Shown here: positions 17,730-26,787 of the stretch, in pieces
How positions within the stretch are numbered: the first letter of the stretch is position 1
Layout: each line of letters opens with the position of its first letter
Assembly: GCA_964521105.1 (NCBI GenBank)
Contig: CAZFPO010000013.1
Span: forward strand, 1 to 50,428
Reading direction: 5' to 3'
Length of the DNA stretch: 50,428 nt
From: JAQUGA01 sp964521105
GTDB taxonomy: Bacteria > Bacteroidota > Bacteroidia > Bacteroidales > WCHB1-69
Position numbers and translations under genes: made by a program
Notes under the pieces: model-generated
What the model was told of the DNA's origin: nothing
Seen by the model: only the letters and a program-made list of their open reading frames with translations
Databases searched by the model: none

Positions 17730-17752
17730 AAAAATAATCAATAAATTAAAAA

Positions 17753-18829
17753 ATGACTAAACGAAATAAAATTATCATAATTATTACAGTTCTATTTGTA
17801 ATTGTAGCCACTTTAACTCTTATTTTAAGCAAAACTACAGGTACTTTCAGTCGTGAACTTAAGGATTTTGCTATCGAAGATACTGCTAATGTTACTAAAA
17901 TATTTATGGCAGATAAAAATAATAATCAAGTACTACTTAAAAAAGACCCGAATGGTATTTGGATATTAAATGATAAATATATTGCAAATCAAAACAATGT
18001 TAACCTTTTGTTATATACCATGCAATATATTTCGGTTTGGTCGCCAGTTCAAAAATCTGCACATAACAATATTATCAAAAGAATGTCGGTGGTATCCACA
18101 AAAGTTGAAATTTATCAAGATACTTATTTAATCGATTTTTGGGGTATTAAATTGTTTAAAGGTGAGAGATTAACCAAAACCTATTATGTTGGCGAACCAA
18201 CTATGACAAACGAAGGAAATTTTATGCTTATGGAGGGTTCTTCTACGGCATTTATTGTTAATCTGCCAGGTTTCAGAGGCTACGTTTCGCCTCGATATTC
18301 ACCTTTTGAAGTGGATTGGCGTGACCACACTGTTTTTCAAACCCGATTACCTCAAATTAAAGAAATTGTTAGCGAAAATTTTGAAAATCCAAGTGAGTCA
18401 TTTGTTGTTAAAAAAATGGGAAGTCGTACGTTTCAACTCGAAAGATTAATAGATAAAATTGTAATTCCCGATTACGACACCGTTAAAATTGTCGATTTTG
18501 TTTCTGCTTTTCGAAAAATTAATTACGAAGCTGTTGCAAAAGATTTATCCAAATCACACCTCGATTCACTTACCAGATTTAACCATTTTTATACGTTAAC
18601 GCTTACCGACATTAATGGGAAAAAAACTGTGGCTAAAATGTATCGATTACCCGAATTGCTAATCACCGATTATCAAACAAAAGATGAAAAGGTCGAAAAT
18701 GCTTATAATCTTGATAGGTTTTATTTAAAACTTAACGAAGATAAAGAAATGTATGTGGCTCAATATTTCGTTTTTGACAGATTATTACAACCGTTAAGTT
18801 ATTATTTGAAAACTAAAATTAAAAAATAA
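17753..18829 (+). CDS. DUF4340 membrane-anchored protein
   Basis: A 358-residue protein with one N-terminal membrane segment (about residues 7-26) and a repetitive extracytoplasmic beta-rich domain of the DUF4340 type (VTKIFMADKNNNQVLLKKDPNGIWILNDKY; PSEAT-like spacing of short strands afterwards). Such genes often follow GldG-like auxiliary genes, which suggests it is part of the same transporter complex; this is inference. It ends the run that began at guaB, 51 bases before dnaN. Confidence 0.75.
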   Translation: MTKRNKIIIIITVLFVIVATLTLILSKTTGTFSRELKDFAIEDTANVTKIFMADKNNNQVLLKKDPNGIWILNDKYIANQNNVNLLLYTMQYISVWSPVQKSAHNNIIKRMSVVSTKVEIYQDTYLIDFWGIKLFKGERLTKTYYVGEPTMTNEGNFMLMEGSSTAFIVNLPGFRGYVSPRYSPFEVDWRDHTVFQTRLPQIKEIVSENFENPSESFVVKKMGSRTFQLERLIDKIVIPDYDTVKIVDFVSAFRKINYEAVAKDLSKSHLDSLTRFNHFYTLTLTDINGKKTVAKMYRLPELLITDYQTKDEKVENAYNLDRFYLKLNEDKEMYVAQYFVFDRLLQPLSYYLKTKIKK

Positions 18830-18830
18830 T

Positions 18831-18858
18831 TTTGGAGTTCGTTTTTTTGATATATTTG
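18831..18858 (+). promoter_or_regulatory. Promoter of dnaN
   Basis: TTTG (18831-18834), a 16-base spacer and TATATTTG (18851-18858), 22 bases before the ATG. This gives dnaN its own start even though it lies close behind the guaB-DUF4340 run. Confidence 0.6.
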
Positions 18859-18880
18859 TATTTTTAAATCAATAAGCATT

Positions 18881-20008
18881 ATGAAATTTATAGTATCCAG
18901 TTCGCATTTATACAAAGGCTTACAATCTATTGTTGGCGTTGTTCCATCAAATAGCACCATGCCAATAATTACCAATTTTTTATTTACTATCAGTGGCGAG
19001 GAGTTAATTGCCGTTGCTACCGACTTAGAAACAACTATTTCGGCTAATATCCCACTTAGCAAAGTAGAAGGTGAAGGTAGTTTTGCTATCTCGAATAAAC
19101 TGTTAATGGATATTTTGAAAAATTTACCCGATATTCCATTGATTTTTGCCATTGACGAAGAGTCTTGGTCAATTAAAATAACGGCTAACGAAGGTGAGTA
19201 TAATTTAGTTGGGTTTGATGGTGATGAATTTCCCAAATATCCCGTACTTGAAGGTTCATCATCGCTTATTATTAAAGCAGGAATTCTAAAAAAAGCAATT
19301 AATAAAACAATTTTTGCTGTTGGTAACGACGAAATGCGTCCTGCTATGAGTGGCGTATATTTAGAGTTAACCGATGAATCTCTGACTTTTGTTGCTACCG
19401 ATGCTCATAAATTGGTTCGTTTTCGCCGTCAAGATTTAAAATCTGAGGTTAATGCATCAATCATTTTACCTAAAAAACCACTAAATCAAATAAAAAATAA
19501 TCTTCCCGAAGATGATGTTGATGTTGTGCTAAATTATACAGCTACAAATATTCATTTTAATTTAGGTAATATAAACCTTGTTGCTCGGCTAATCGAAGGT
19601 AGATATCCTAACTACTCGGCTGTAATACCAGCTAATAATCCTAATGTGTTAACTATCGATAGACTTTCATTACTTTTAGCCATTAAGCGGGTATCAGTTT
19701 TTGCTAACCAATCAACCATGCAAATCCGTTTTAAACTATCTAACGAAGAGTTGTATATAAGTGCCGAAGATTTAGAATACTCGAATTTTGCACAAGAAAA
19801 AATGGCTTGCTCATACAATGGCGAAGAAATGGAAATAGGCTTTAACGCACGATTTATTATCGAAATGTTGTCTAATATCGAAAGCCAAGAGGTTCGTATT
19901 GATATGTCGCAACCAAATCGTCCAGGTATAATATATCCTATCGAAGATGCTTCCGATGTGGAAGATATTTTGATGCTCGTTATGCCAGTGATGCTTAAAA
20001 ATGCTTAA
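18881..20008 (+). CDS. dnaN: DNA polymerase III beta subunit (sliding clamp)
   Basis: A 375-residue clamp with the standard three-domain fold: MKFIVSSSHLYKGLQSIVGVV, GEELIAVATDLETTISANIPL, MRPAMSGVYLELTDESLTFVATDAHKLVRFRR, LVARLIEGRYPNYSAVIPANN, and the C-terminus DVEDILMLVMPVMLKNA in place of the usual MPMR-type tail. It encircles DNA and tethers polymerases, including polymerase V encoded at the start of this window. No dnaA or recF lies adjacent, so this is not a classical origin cluster. Confidence 0.97.
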   Translation: MKFIVSSSHLYKGLQSIVGVVPSNSTMPIITNFLFTISGEELIAVATDLETTISANIPLSKVEGEGSFAISNKLLMDILKNLPDIPLIFAIDEESWSIKITANEGEYNLVGFDGDEFPKYPVLEGSSSLIIKAGILKKAINKTIFAVGNDEMRPAMSGVYLELTDESLTFVATDAHKLVRFRRQDLKSEVNASIILPKKPLNQIKNNLPEDDVDVVLNYTATNIHFNLGNINLVARLIEGRYPNYSAVIPANNPNVLTIDRLSLLLAIKRVSVFANQSTMQIRFKLSNEELYISAEDLEYSNFAQEKMACSYNGEEMEIGFNARFIIEMLSNIESQEVRIDMSQPNRPGIIYPIEDASDVEDILMLVMPVMLKNA

Positions 20009-20024
20009 TAATTAATTGTTGTCC

Positions 20025-20091
20025 GTTGTCCTAAGTCTCTGACTTCGGACAACGAAATAAATAAAAAAAACCTCCTAAGAGGTTTTTTTTA
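20025..20091. terminator. Hairpin plus bidirectional terminator between dnaN and the convergent SGNH gene
   Basis: Bases 20025-20053 form a long hairpin (GTTGTCC/GGACAAC, then AAGTC/GACTT, loop TCT). Bases 20065-20088 form AAAAAACCTC-CTAA-GAGGTTTTTT, which ends in a T run on either strand and lies between converging genes. Confidence 0.8.
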
Positions 20092-20094
20092 TAC

Positions 20095-21060
20095 TTAATT
20101 TCTTAGCGTATCTTTCTGTATTTGGTTATTTGCTATTTGATTTGAATATCTATCAATAAGAGGTTTCATCCGATTAAAAATATTATTAGCCCAATTTTTA
20201 GCTTCAATTCCACATAAATGTTCCATGTTTAAACTATCCGAACCCACAATATCATCACTTCGTACAAAGAATATATTGTTTTTTACAACTGCTTGTTGAA
20301 TAGTTTTTACCCTTATGCCAATCTTTTTACATTTCATTGGACCAACCCAAACTATTTGAGACGTTGGTGAATTTTCCTTGATAATATTAATTAATCCTTG
20401 ATGATTGTTCGTTAAATTACTCCCTAAAGCAACAATTACAATGTCTGGACTGATTTCGGTTAAAACACCTTCTAAATGTCCTTTGTATTTTTTTCCAATA
20501 ATTTCGTTTGTTTTGTGGTTTTGGTATTCTAATTTTCGGATTTTATTAATTGAAGATATTTTTTCGTTATGAATACTCTCGCGTATAATATACCCGCAAC
20601 AATTGTTTTTCATGGGGTAAGTAAATGTTGCCGAACCAGCTCCACCTATTGAAATGGATAAAATGTCAAAGAAACCTGTTTCGTGTAAGTTTAATTGTAA
20701 AAAATCGCCAAATTGCCCCATTAAATGAGAATCGCCTAACATTAGTATACGAGCTGTGGAGCTTGAACTATCACTAATACTTCGTTTTATTATTTGTTCG
20801 GTAGACACTTGTGTTATATTACTTTGAGGTACTTCATCAGGATTAAAATCTCCTTTTGATGAATCAATTTTAGTATTTGCTTTTTGAAAGCATTCGCTTG
20901 TATATGCTGCTTTAATGGAATCTTCTGTATTATTGGAAAATATAATGCTAGTGCGTGTAGTGATATTACCAAATAAAATTACTATTATCGACAATGCAGA
21001 AATCGAAAATAAAATGCTAATTATCAATATAATATTTTTTTTATTGAGTTTTAATTTCAT
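20095..21060 (-). CDS. Membrane-anchored SGNH/GDSL hydrolase-like protein
   Basis: A 321-residue protein with one N-terminal membrane segment (about residues 9-31), a polar linker and an SGNH-like domain. Block I is ILMLGDSHL with Ser111, a glycine-rich turn SISIGGAGSATF may supply block II, and IVIVALGSNLTN gives block III with Asn. A late His lies in NMEHLCGIEAKNWANNI. These proteins remove or transfer acyl groups on cell-envelope glycans, among other roles; the substrate is unknown. The start is three bases after the stop of the permease gene upstream, so the two are co-transcribed. Confidence 0.75.
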   Translation of the reverse strand: MKLKLNKKNIILIISILFSISALSIIVILFGNITTRTSIIFSNNTEDSIKAAYTSECFQKANTKIDSSKGDFNPDEVPQSNITQVSTEQIIKRSISDSSSSTARILMLGDSHLMGQFGDFLQLNLHETGFFDILSISIGGAGSATFTYPMKNNCCGYIIRESIHNEKISSINKIRKLEYQNHKTNEIIGKKYKGHLEGVLTEISPDIVIVALGSNLTNNHQGLINIIKENSPTSQIVWVGPMKCKKIGIRVKTIQQAVVKNNIFFVRSDDIVGSDSLNMEHLCGIEAKNWANNIFNRMKPLIDRYSNQIANNQIQKDTLRN

Positions 21061-21063
21061 AAA

Positions 21064-22311
21064 TTAAGATAATTGTAATTGAAGATAGAGTAATATAATA
21101 GAAATTACAAATGTAAATATTGTTGTAATAATTCCTGCTTTAAAAAATTCCATAAATTTAATTTCAATATTTTGTTTTCGGGCAATTTCTAAAACAATTA
21201 AATTTACCATTGCTCCAATTATTGTAGCATTTCCTGCCAACGTGGAAGCCGAAGCTAGCGAAAGCCAAATAATAGCACCGCTACTTTCATTTATCAAAGG
21301 CAACATCGCTATTGTGTATGGTACATTGCTAATTATTTGCGACATTATAAGTGCACTTGAATGGACAAAACCAATACCTTTGATATCATTTGAAAGAATG
21401 TTTAATTCTTTCAAATAATTTAATAATCCAATTTTATCAATACTAAAAACAACAATAAAAAGTGATGCGAAAAAAAGTAATAAAACCCAATCCACTCCTT
21501 TAATAATTTCCGAAGGACGCGATTTGCCTGAAAGCAATATTAATGATCCACCAACTAATGCAATCAATGGTATTGATAATTCGAAAAATTTACCTACAAA
21601 AAATAATATTATAACTAATAAAAAAATGGGTAATGAAAACTTCATGTTTTTTATTTCGTATGTTTTGCTATGGTTGCTATAAGTTAGTTTTTTTAAAACT
21701 GAAAAATCATTTGGATATATCCATTTAATAACATAAACAATAAAAATTAATCCAATTATAGAGATAGGCATTAAATGCAATAAGAAGGTAGTATAATCAA
21801 TTCCCGATTTAATACCAATTAACATGTTTTGAGGGTTTCCAGTTAATGTCATAACACTTCCAACATTAGCCGCTAATATTTCGGCTATTAAGTATGGGAT
21901 AGGGTTTAGTTTATTTCTTGAACAGATATTAATAATTATTGGAGTAATCATAAAAACAATTACATCATTAACCATAAAAGCACTGCCAAATCCCGCTGTA
22001 AAAACAGTTATCCAAAGAAATGATAAGGGAGTTTTTGCCAACACTAGTGTTTTATCTGAGATTAAATTGAAAAAACCATCTAACTGAAGCGAACCAATGA
22101 TTAACATCATACCAAGCAATAGTGCGATGGTGTTGAAATCAATTGCCATTATTGCTTCATCAAAGCTAATAACACCAAAAAGCATCATCGCAACCGCTCC
22201 AAAAAAAGCAGCAGATGGTCGGTCAATATTAATCCAAGGCAATCTTGTAAAAATAATTCCAATGTAAGTAATAATGAAAATTATCAGTGCGATAATTTGG
22301 ATAGAATTCAT
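21064..22311 (-). CDS. ArsB/NhaD/SLC13-type (ion transporter superfamily) permease
   Basis: A 415-residue inner-membrane protein with about eleven membrane helices. SLC13/ArsB-like marks are IDRPSAAFFGAVAMMLFGVISFDEAIMAIDFNTIALLLGMMLI, the first hairpin motif with AFMVNDVIVFMITPI, ANVGSVMTLTGNPQNMLIG in the centre, and a matching second-half segment SNVPYTIAMLPL. Family members move anions or exchange Na+/H+; neither can be assigned here. It is followed three bases later by the SGNH-like gene. Confidence 0.82.
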   Translation of the reverse strand: MNSIQIIALIIFIITYIGIIFTRLPWINIDRPSAAFFGAVAMMLFGVISFDEAIMAIDFNTIALLLGMMLIIGSLQLDGFFNLISDKTLVLAKTPLSFLWITVFTAGFGSAFMVNDVIVFMITPIIINICSRNKLNPIPYLIAEILAANVGSVMTLTGNPQNMLIGIKSGIDYTTFLLHLMPISIIGLIFIVYVIKWIYPNDFSVLKKLTYSNHSKTYEIKNMKFSLPIFLLVIILFFVGKFFELSIPLIALVGGSLILLSGKSRPSEIIKGVDWVLLLFFASLFIVVFSIDKIGLLNYLKELNILSNDIKGIGFVHSSALIMSQIISNVPYTIAMLPLINESSGAIIWLSLASASTLAGNATIIGAMVNLIVLEIARKQNIEIKFMEFFKAGIITTIFTFVISIILLYLQLQLS

Positions 22312-22328
22312 GTAATAAAAACTTTTTG

Positions 22329-22336
22329 CAAATGTA
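22329..22336 (-). promoter_or_regulatory. Putative -7 element for the permease/SGNH pair
   Basis: CAAATGTA on the + strand reads TACATTTG on the - strand, 17 bases upstream of the permease ATG. No -33 at the usual distance. Confidence 0.45.
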
Positions 22337-22385
22337 GAACTTTTTCGACTTTGTATGCGATAGCATGCAATAGTTTAAAATATTT

Positions 22386-23684
22386 TTATTCAAAAAAGGC
22401 TAAAGCATCGGCAACCACAAAAGTGCTTCCTCCTATAAAAATTATATCACTTTTTTGTGCCAAATTCATTGCTGATTTTATAGCTTCTTCTACACTAATA
22501 TATGATTTTCCGTTCAATCCAACTAAAATTGCTTTTTCTCGAAGTTCATCTGAATCCAATGCTCTTGGGATGTTAGCTTTGCAAAAATAATAAATAGCAT
22601 TTTTGGGGAATAGCGTTAGAATTTCATTTATATTTTTATCGTTTACAGTTCCTAAAACAATATGTAGTTGGGTGCAAGGAATTTTCATTAATTTTGGAAT
22701 CGTCATGGATAATCCATGAAAATTGTGTCCAGTATCACATATTATTAAAGGATTTTCTTGTATTTTTTGCCAACGTCCTTTAAAACCGGTATTTATGATT
22801 ACATTTTTAATACCATCTATTAATGAGTTGTTAGTGATAGAAAATAACGAATTACTGTTAATGATTTCGATACTAGATAAAACAGTTGCTATGTTTTGTA
22901 TTTGATAATCACCAGCAAGTGGGGATTCAATGGAAATGGTTTTGGAATTTATTCGAGCAACCATTTTTCTGACAAAAATTGAATGTGGTTCAATGTCTTC
23001 AATTTCTACTAAATTTTCAGCATAATTTATTATTGAGCTACATTCTTTAGCTTTATGGTCAAAAACTTGTTTGCTTTCGGGATTGGTTTCACCAATAACA
23101 ACGGGAATATTTTGTTTAATAATTCCAGCCTTTTCAAAAGCAATTTGTGAGAGGGAACTTCCTAGAAATTGGGTGTGGTCGAGTCCGATATTAGTTATTA
23201 TAGATAGGATAGGAGTGATTACATTTGTGGAATCTAATCGACCGCCCATGCCAACTTCAATTATGGCGATATCTACTTTTTCATTTGAGAAGTAATCAAA
23301 AGCCATTCCTACTGTCATTTCAAAAAATGAGGGTTTAATACGTTCAAAATCTGATTTATATTTTTCAACAAATTCGCAAACCGCATCCTTAGAAATAGGG
23401 ATTCCATTAATTCTGATACGTTCTCTGAAATCAGTTAAATGAGGGGAAGTGTATAAACCAACCTTATAACCTGCTTCCTGAAAAATAGAGGCTAATAAAT
23501 GCGATACTGAGCCTTTGCCGTTCGTTCCAGCTACGTGTATGCTTTTAAAGTTTCTATAGGGGTGCTTTACTACATCCATGGGGGCATTAGTGTTTTCTAA
23601 ATCGGCTTTGTAGGCTGCTGCTCCTATTCGTTGATACATTGGTAAACTTTCAAAGAGATAATGGATAGTTTCTTGATAATTCAT
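22386..23684 (-). CDS. folC: Bifunctional folylpolyglutamate synthase / dihydrofolate synthase
   Basis: A 432-residue Mur-ligase-like enzyme that adds glutamate to dihydropteroate or tetrahydrofolate with ATP. The N-terminus YLFESLPMYQRIGAAAYKADLENT is characteristic, the P-loop is VAGTNGKGSVSH (residues 51-62), followed by TSPHLTDFRERIRING and MTVGMAFDYF, IIEVGMGGRLDSTNVI, ITNIGLDHTQFLG. The C-terminal domain starts around residue 290 with RWQKIQENPLIICDTGHN. It is set off from the upstream tonB-type operon by a terminator. Confidence 0.95.
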   Translation of the reverse strand: MNYQETIHYLFESLPMYQRIGAAAYKADLENTNAPMDVVKHPYRNFKSIHVAGTNGKGSVSHLLASIFQEAGYKVGLYTSPHLTDFRERIRINGIPISKDAVCEFVEKYKSDFERIKPSFFEMTVGMAFDYFSNEKVDIAIIEVGMGGRLDSTNVITPILSIITNIGLDHTQFLGSSLSQIAFEKAGIIKQNIPVVIGETNPESKQVFDHKAKECSSIINYAENLVEIEDIEPHSIFVRKMVARINSKTISIESPLAGDYQIQNIATVLSSIEIINSNSLFSITNNSLIDGIKNVIINTGFKGRWQKIQENPLIICDTGHNFHGLSMTIPKLMKIPCTQLHIVLGTVNDKNINEILTLFPKNAIYYFCKANIPRALDSDELREKAILVGLNGKSYISVEEAIKSAMNLAQKSDIIFIGGSTFVVADALAFFE

Positions 23685-23703
23685 TGGTCATTAGTTTAAA
23701 AAA

Positions 23704-23736
23704 AAAACTGTCATTTAAATTAAAAATGACAGTTTT
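23704..23736 (-). terminator. Terminator of the tolQ-tolR-tonB-type operon
   Basis: A perfect 13-base stem (AAAACTGTCATTT / AAATGACAGTTTT, loop of seven bases). On the - strand it is followed by a run of T, 18 bases after the TonB-like stop. Confidence 0.85.
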
Positions 23737-23753
23737 AGTAATTATGAAAAAAA

Positions 23754-24473
23754 TTAGATGATAATATAGGTTATGGTACCCATTTGAATTTCGGCAGCGT
23801 CGGGTTTAGCATCAAATTTTGATTTTAAAGCAAAATCTTCACAAACTCGCCAAACTTGTGAGTTGGCAATTGTTGTTCCTCTAGAAATTGCTTCGGCATC
23901 AACTACATTCCCTTCTCGGTCAACTTTTATACGCACTACTACTTTGCCTTGAGCATTTGTAATTTTTGGAGTTGGTAATGAGCGAGCTTTACGTCCATTT
24001 AAACTAAACGAGGGTCCCGAATCGTGTCCAATACCCGAGCCGTCTCCATCACCTTGCCCAGTGCCTTTTCCTGGACCTGTGCCCGAACCATCACCATTTC
24101 CATTTCCGTTTCCGTTCCCATTTCCAGCCTTGCTGTTATTTCCAGGTTTGTAAATAAATTTAGGGTCAATTACTTGTTCTTTAACTTCTTTAACTTCGGT
24201 AGTAACCTTATTTGTTTTGTTATTATTTAACGAAACAGCGTCTTCCGAATTTTGAGTAGCGTAATTGTTATTATTAGGTACAGGTTTAGTAATTTCAACT
24301 GGTGCTGATGAACCGCCACCGCCTCCACCTAAATCAATTTCTATTCCTTCTTCTTGTGGAAGTGGGAGTGGAGTTTTAAAACCAAATAAAAACAAAAAAC
24401 AGATTAACAACAACGCGTGAAACGCAAATGTGGCAATAATACCTTTAATATCGTTTTTACTTAGCTTTTTCAT
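23754..24473 (-). CDS. TonB/TolA-family energy transducer
   Basis: A 239-residue protein with a short cytoplasmic start, one membrane segment (about residues 12-30), a glycine run (LGGGGGGSS) and a long linker containing GNGNGNGNGDGSGTG (around residue 120). The C-terminal beta domain starts near LPTPKITNAQGKVVVRIKV, with DREGNVVDAEAISRGTT. It would carry proton-motive energy from the ExbB/ExbD-like pair to outer-membrane proteins. The genes for those partners end four bases upstream. The linker is encoded by near-perfect hexamer repeats (24093-24126). Confidence 0.85.
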   Translation of the reverse strand: MKKLSKNDIKGIIATFAFHALLLICFLFLFGFKTPLPLPQEEGIEIDLGGGGGGSSAPVEITKPVPNNNNYATQNSEDAVSLNNNKTNKVTTEVKEVKEQVIDPKFIYKPGNNSKAGNGNGNGNGNGDGSGTGPGKGTGQGDGDGSGIGHDSGPSFSLNGRKARSLPTPKITNAQGKVVVRIKVDREGNVVDAEAISRGTTIANSQVWRVCEDFALKSKFDAKPDAAEIQMGTITYIII

Positions 24474-24477
24474 GGCT

Positions 24478-24894
24478 TTACTCTTTAGGTTTAGTGGCTA
24501 AAATAAGTTTATATTTTTTACCTGTATTTTCATTTATGGTATTAATAGCATCAATAACAATAACAATATTTTGAACCGAAACTGTTTGATCAGCACGCAA
24601 TACTACTGTCGCATCAAATTCTTCGGATGCAAGTTTAGTAGTTAAAAGAGTGCTCAATTCTGATGGATTAACAGGTGTTTCACCTATAAAGAATTCTTCA
24701 GAATCATTAATATATACATTGACGTTTTGTTTAGCCATTACTTTACTACTGCTTTGAGGAAGTAATAGTTTTACAGCGTTAGGACTGACTAGTGTTGAGG
24801 TAATCATAAAAAATATCAGCAAAAGAAAAACTAGGTCAGACATAGAGGCTGAACTAAATTCTGTACTTCGTTTATTTCTGGTTTGAATAGCCAT
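24478..24894 (-). CDS. ExbD/TolR-type biopolymer transport protein
   Basis: A 138-residue single-span protein. The membrane segment MSDLVFLLLIFFMITSTLV contains the proton-conducting aspartate (Asp20), followed by a periplasmic domain (VNVYINDSEEFFIGETPVNP, VVLRADQTVSVQNIVIVIDAI). It pairs with the MotA/TolQ/ExbB protein upstream (six-base gap). Sequence alone does not separate ExbD from TolR; the tonB-like third gene would fit either. Confidence 0.9.
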   Translation of the reverse strand: MAIQTRNKRSTEFSSASMSDLVFLLLIFFMITSTLVSPNAVKLLLPQSSSKVMAKQNVNVYINDSEEFFIGETPVNPSELSTLLTTKLASEEFDATVVLRADQTVSVQNIVIVIDAINTINENTGKKYKLILATKPKE

Positions 24895-24900
24895 GATATG

Positions 24901-25605
24901 TTAATTTGCTGGTTCGTTTAATAAATCCATAAATTCTGTTGCACGAGCTTCAAGTTGAAAAACAACTTTTTCGATACGTGCTACTAAAAAATTATAACAA
25001 ATATATGCTGTTATTCCTACAATTAATCCACCAACTGTTGTAACCATTGCTTCATAAATTCCACTTGACAATAATTGAATGTCGATATTATTGCCTGCTT
25101 TCGACATATCATAAAAAGCTCTTACCATCCCTGTTACGGTTCCTAAAAATCCTATCATTGGAGCAGCTCCGGCAATAGTTGCTAAAGCGGCAATCCCTTT
25201 TTCAAGTTTCGATACTTCTAATTTACCTACATTTTCGATGGTGGCATTTATGTCATTCAATGGTTTGCCAATTCTCATTAAGCCTTTTTCTATCATTCTA
25301 GCTAATGGAGTAGAGTTGTTTTTACAAAGTGCTAAAGCAGAATCCAACCTTCCATTATGAACAAAATCACGGATGTTATTCATGAAATTGCTCTCCTCTT
25401 TAGAAGCTCTGTTGATAGTTAAAAAACGTTCAATAAACAAATAAACTGCAATTATCGACATGATAAAAAGAGGTATCATCATCCATCCACCTTTTAATGT
25501 CATATCCCATAACGACAATTTGTCGTATTGTTGAGCTGCTTTAGTTACAACTGCTGCTGAATCGTTAACTACTTGTGTTGCTTGTAAAATAATCCCGTGT
25601 ATCAT
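24901..25605 (-). CDS. MotA/TolQ/ExbB proton-channel protein
   Basis: A 234-residue protein with three membrane segments. GGWMMIPLFIMSIIAVYLFIERFLTI is the first; GIAALATIAGAAPMIGFLGTVTGMVRAFYDM is the family signature in segments two and three, then GIYEAMVTTVGGLIVGITAYICYNFLV. It forms the pentameric stator around the ExbD/TolR dimer. First gene of a three-gene operon. Confidence 0.93.
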   Translation of the reverse strand: MIHGIILQATQVVNDSAAVVTKAAQQYDKLSLWDMTLKGGWMMIPLFIMSIIAVYLFIERFLTINRASKEESNFMNNIRDFVHNGRLDSALALCKNNSTPLARMIEKGLMRIGKPLNDINATIENVGKLEVSKLEKGIAALATIAGAAPMIGFLGTVTGMVRAFYDMSKAGNNIDIQLLSSGIYEAMVTTVGGLIVGITAYICYNFLVARIEKVVFQLEARATEFMDLLNEPAN

Positions 25606-25626
25606 AATAAATTTAATTTGTTTTTA

Positions 25627-25634
25627 CAAAATTA
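25627..25634 (-). promoter_or_regulatory. Putative -7 element of the ExbB-type operon
   Basis: CAAAATTA on the + strand reads TAATTTTG on the - strand, 21 bases from the start. No clear -33 partner. Confidence 0.4.
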
Positions 25635-25728
25635 CTTCTACACTTGCTTGTAGTATTTTTAAAACCCTGATTTTTGTTAACAAGAACTTGTTAATAAAAC
25701 GAATTTTTAAATATAAATATTGTGCGAA

Positions 25729-26787
25729 TTATTTTCCCAAATAAATCGCCCCACCAATGCTGTTACGACTGCTACCTGTAACGGTTTTTAAGGTGTTAAC
25801 TTGTTCTGATTTTCGCAATAATCCTAAAAATGCAAAAATTAGGGCTTCTTTGTATGAAATGGTTTGATAATCGGGGAGTACAATTTCCAAATTTTTCTCT
25901 TTCATTCGCTGAATTAGGTATGTATTAAATGCCCCTCCACCTGTAGTTAAGATAGAGCCTTTCTTTAACTTATGAATTTCTTTATGAATTAAAACCGAAA
26001 TCATTTCTATTAAAGTATTCAAAATGTTAAATTTGTTTGATTCATATTTTGAAATTAATGGAATGAAATTATTAAAAACATATTCTCTGCCCAATGATTT
26101 AGGATAAGGAGCATAGTGATAATCAATGCTAAGTAATTCATGTAACAATTCACTATTTAGCTTTCCTTCAGATGCCAATTTGCCACCTTCATCATATTCA
26201 CATCCTAACTCTTTAGCATAATAATTTAATAACATGTTTGCTGGACAGATATCCCATGCAATTCGTTTGTTGTCTAAATTTGTAGAAATATTTGCAATAC
26301 CTCCAATATTTAAACAATAATCATAATTATTAAACAAAAGTTCATCGCCAATTGGAACTAGTGGGGCTCCTTGACCTCCTAATGCTACATCGGTTGATCG
26401 AAAATCACAAACGGTTTCTATGCCTGTAATTGATGCAATTTCAGCTCCACTTCCTATTTGAAAGGTGAAATGATGTACGGGTTGATGATAAATTGTGTGT
26501 CCATGAGATGAAATTAATTCGGGTGATAATCCTGTTTTAGTTATAAACGATTTTACCGAATTTCCTATAAAACGGCCAAATTCATTATTAAATTTTGAAA
26601 GTTCTTCCCCTGACATTTTGGGGGCGTTTTGTAATTTTAGTTTTAAATCGTTTGAATATTCGATAGTTTCGGCTTCTAAAATCGAATAGTGCCATTTCGA
26701 ATCAATCTGGGTAAATTCGCAATAAGCTATATCCAAACCATCTAAGGAGGTGCCCGACATTAAACCAATAACTGTGAATTTTTTCAT
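25729..26787 (-). CDS. anmK: Anhydro-N-acetylmuramic acid kinase
   Basis: A 352-residue ASKHA-fold kinase that cleaves and phosphorylates 1,6-anhydroMurNAc to MurNAc-6-P, for recycling of cell-wall fragments. Signatures are IGLMSGTSLDGLDIAYCEF at the N-terminus, SHGHTIYHQP, ICDFRSTD-like VCDFRSTDVALGGQGAPLVP, NIGGIANIS, WDICPANMLLNYYA and GGGAFNTYLIQRM. Its ATG overlaps the stop of murF in TAATG, so the two murein genes are translationally coupled. Confidence 0.93.
   Translation of the reverse strand: MKKFTVIGLMSGTSLDGLDIAYCEFTQIDSKWHYSILEAETIEYSNDLKLKLQNAPKMSGEELSKFNNEFGRFIGNSVKSFITKTGLSPELISSHGHTIYHQPVHHFTFQIGSGAEIASITGIETVCDFRSTDVALGGQGAPLVPIGDELLFNNYDYCLNIGGIANISTNLDNKRIAWDICPANMLLNYYAKELGCEYDEGGKLASEGKLNSELLHELLSIDYHYAPYPKSLGREYVFNNFIPLISKYESNKFNILNTLIEMISVLIHKEIHKLKKGSILTTGGGAFNTYLIQRMKEKNLEIVLPDYQTISYKEALIFAFLGLLRKSEQVNTLKTVTGSSRNSIGGAIYLGK

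Noticed and set aside
18831..20008. Chromosome origin near dnaN
   Set aside because: There is no dnaA, recF or DnaA-box cluster nearby. In this phylum dnaN often lies away from the origin.
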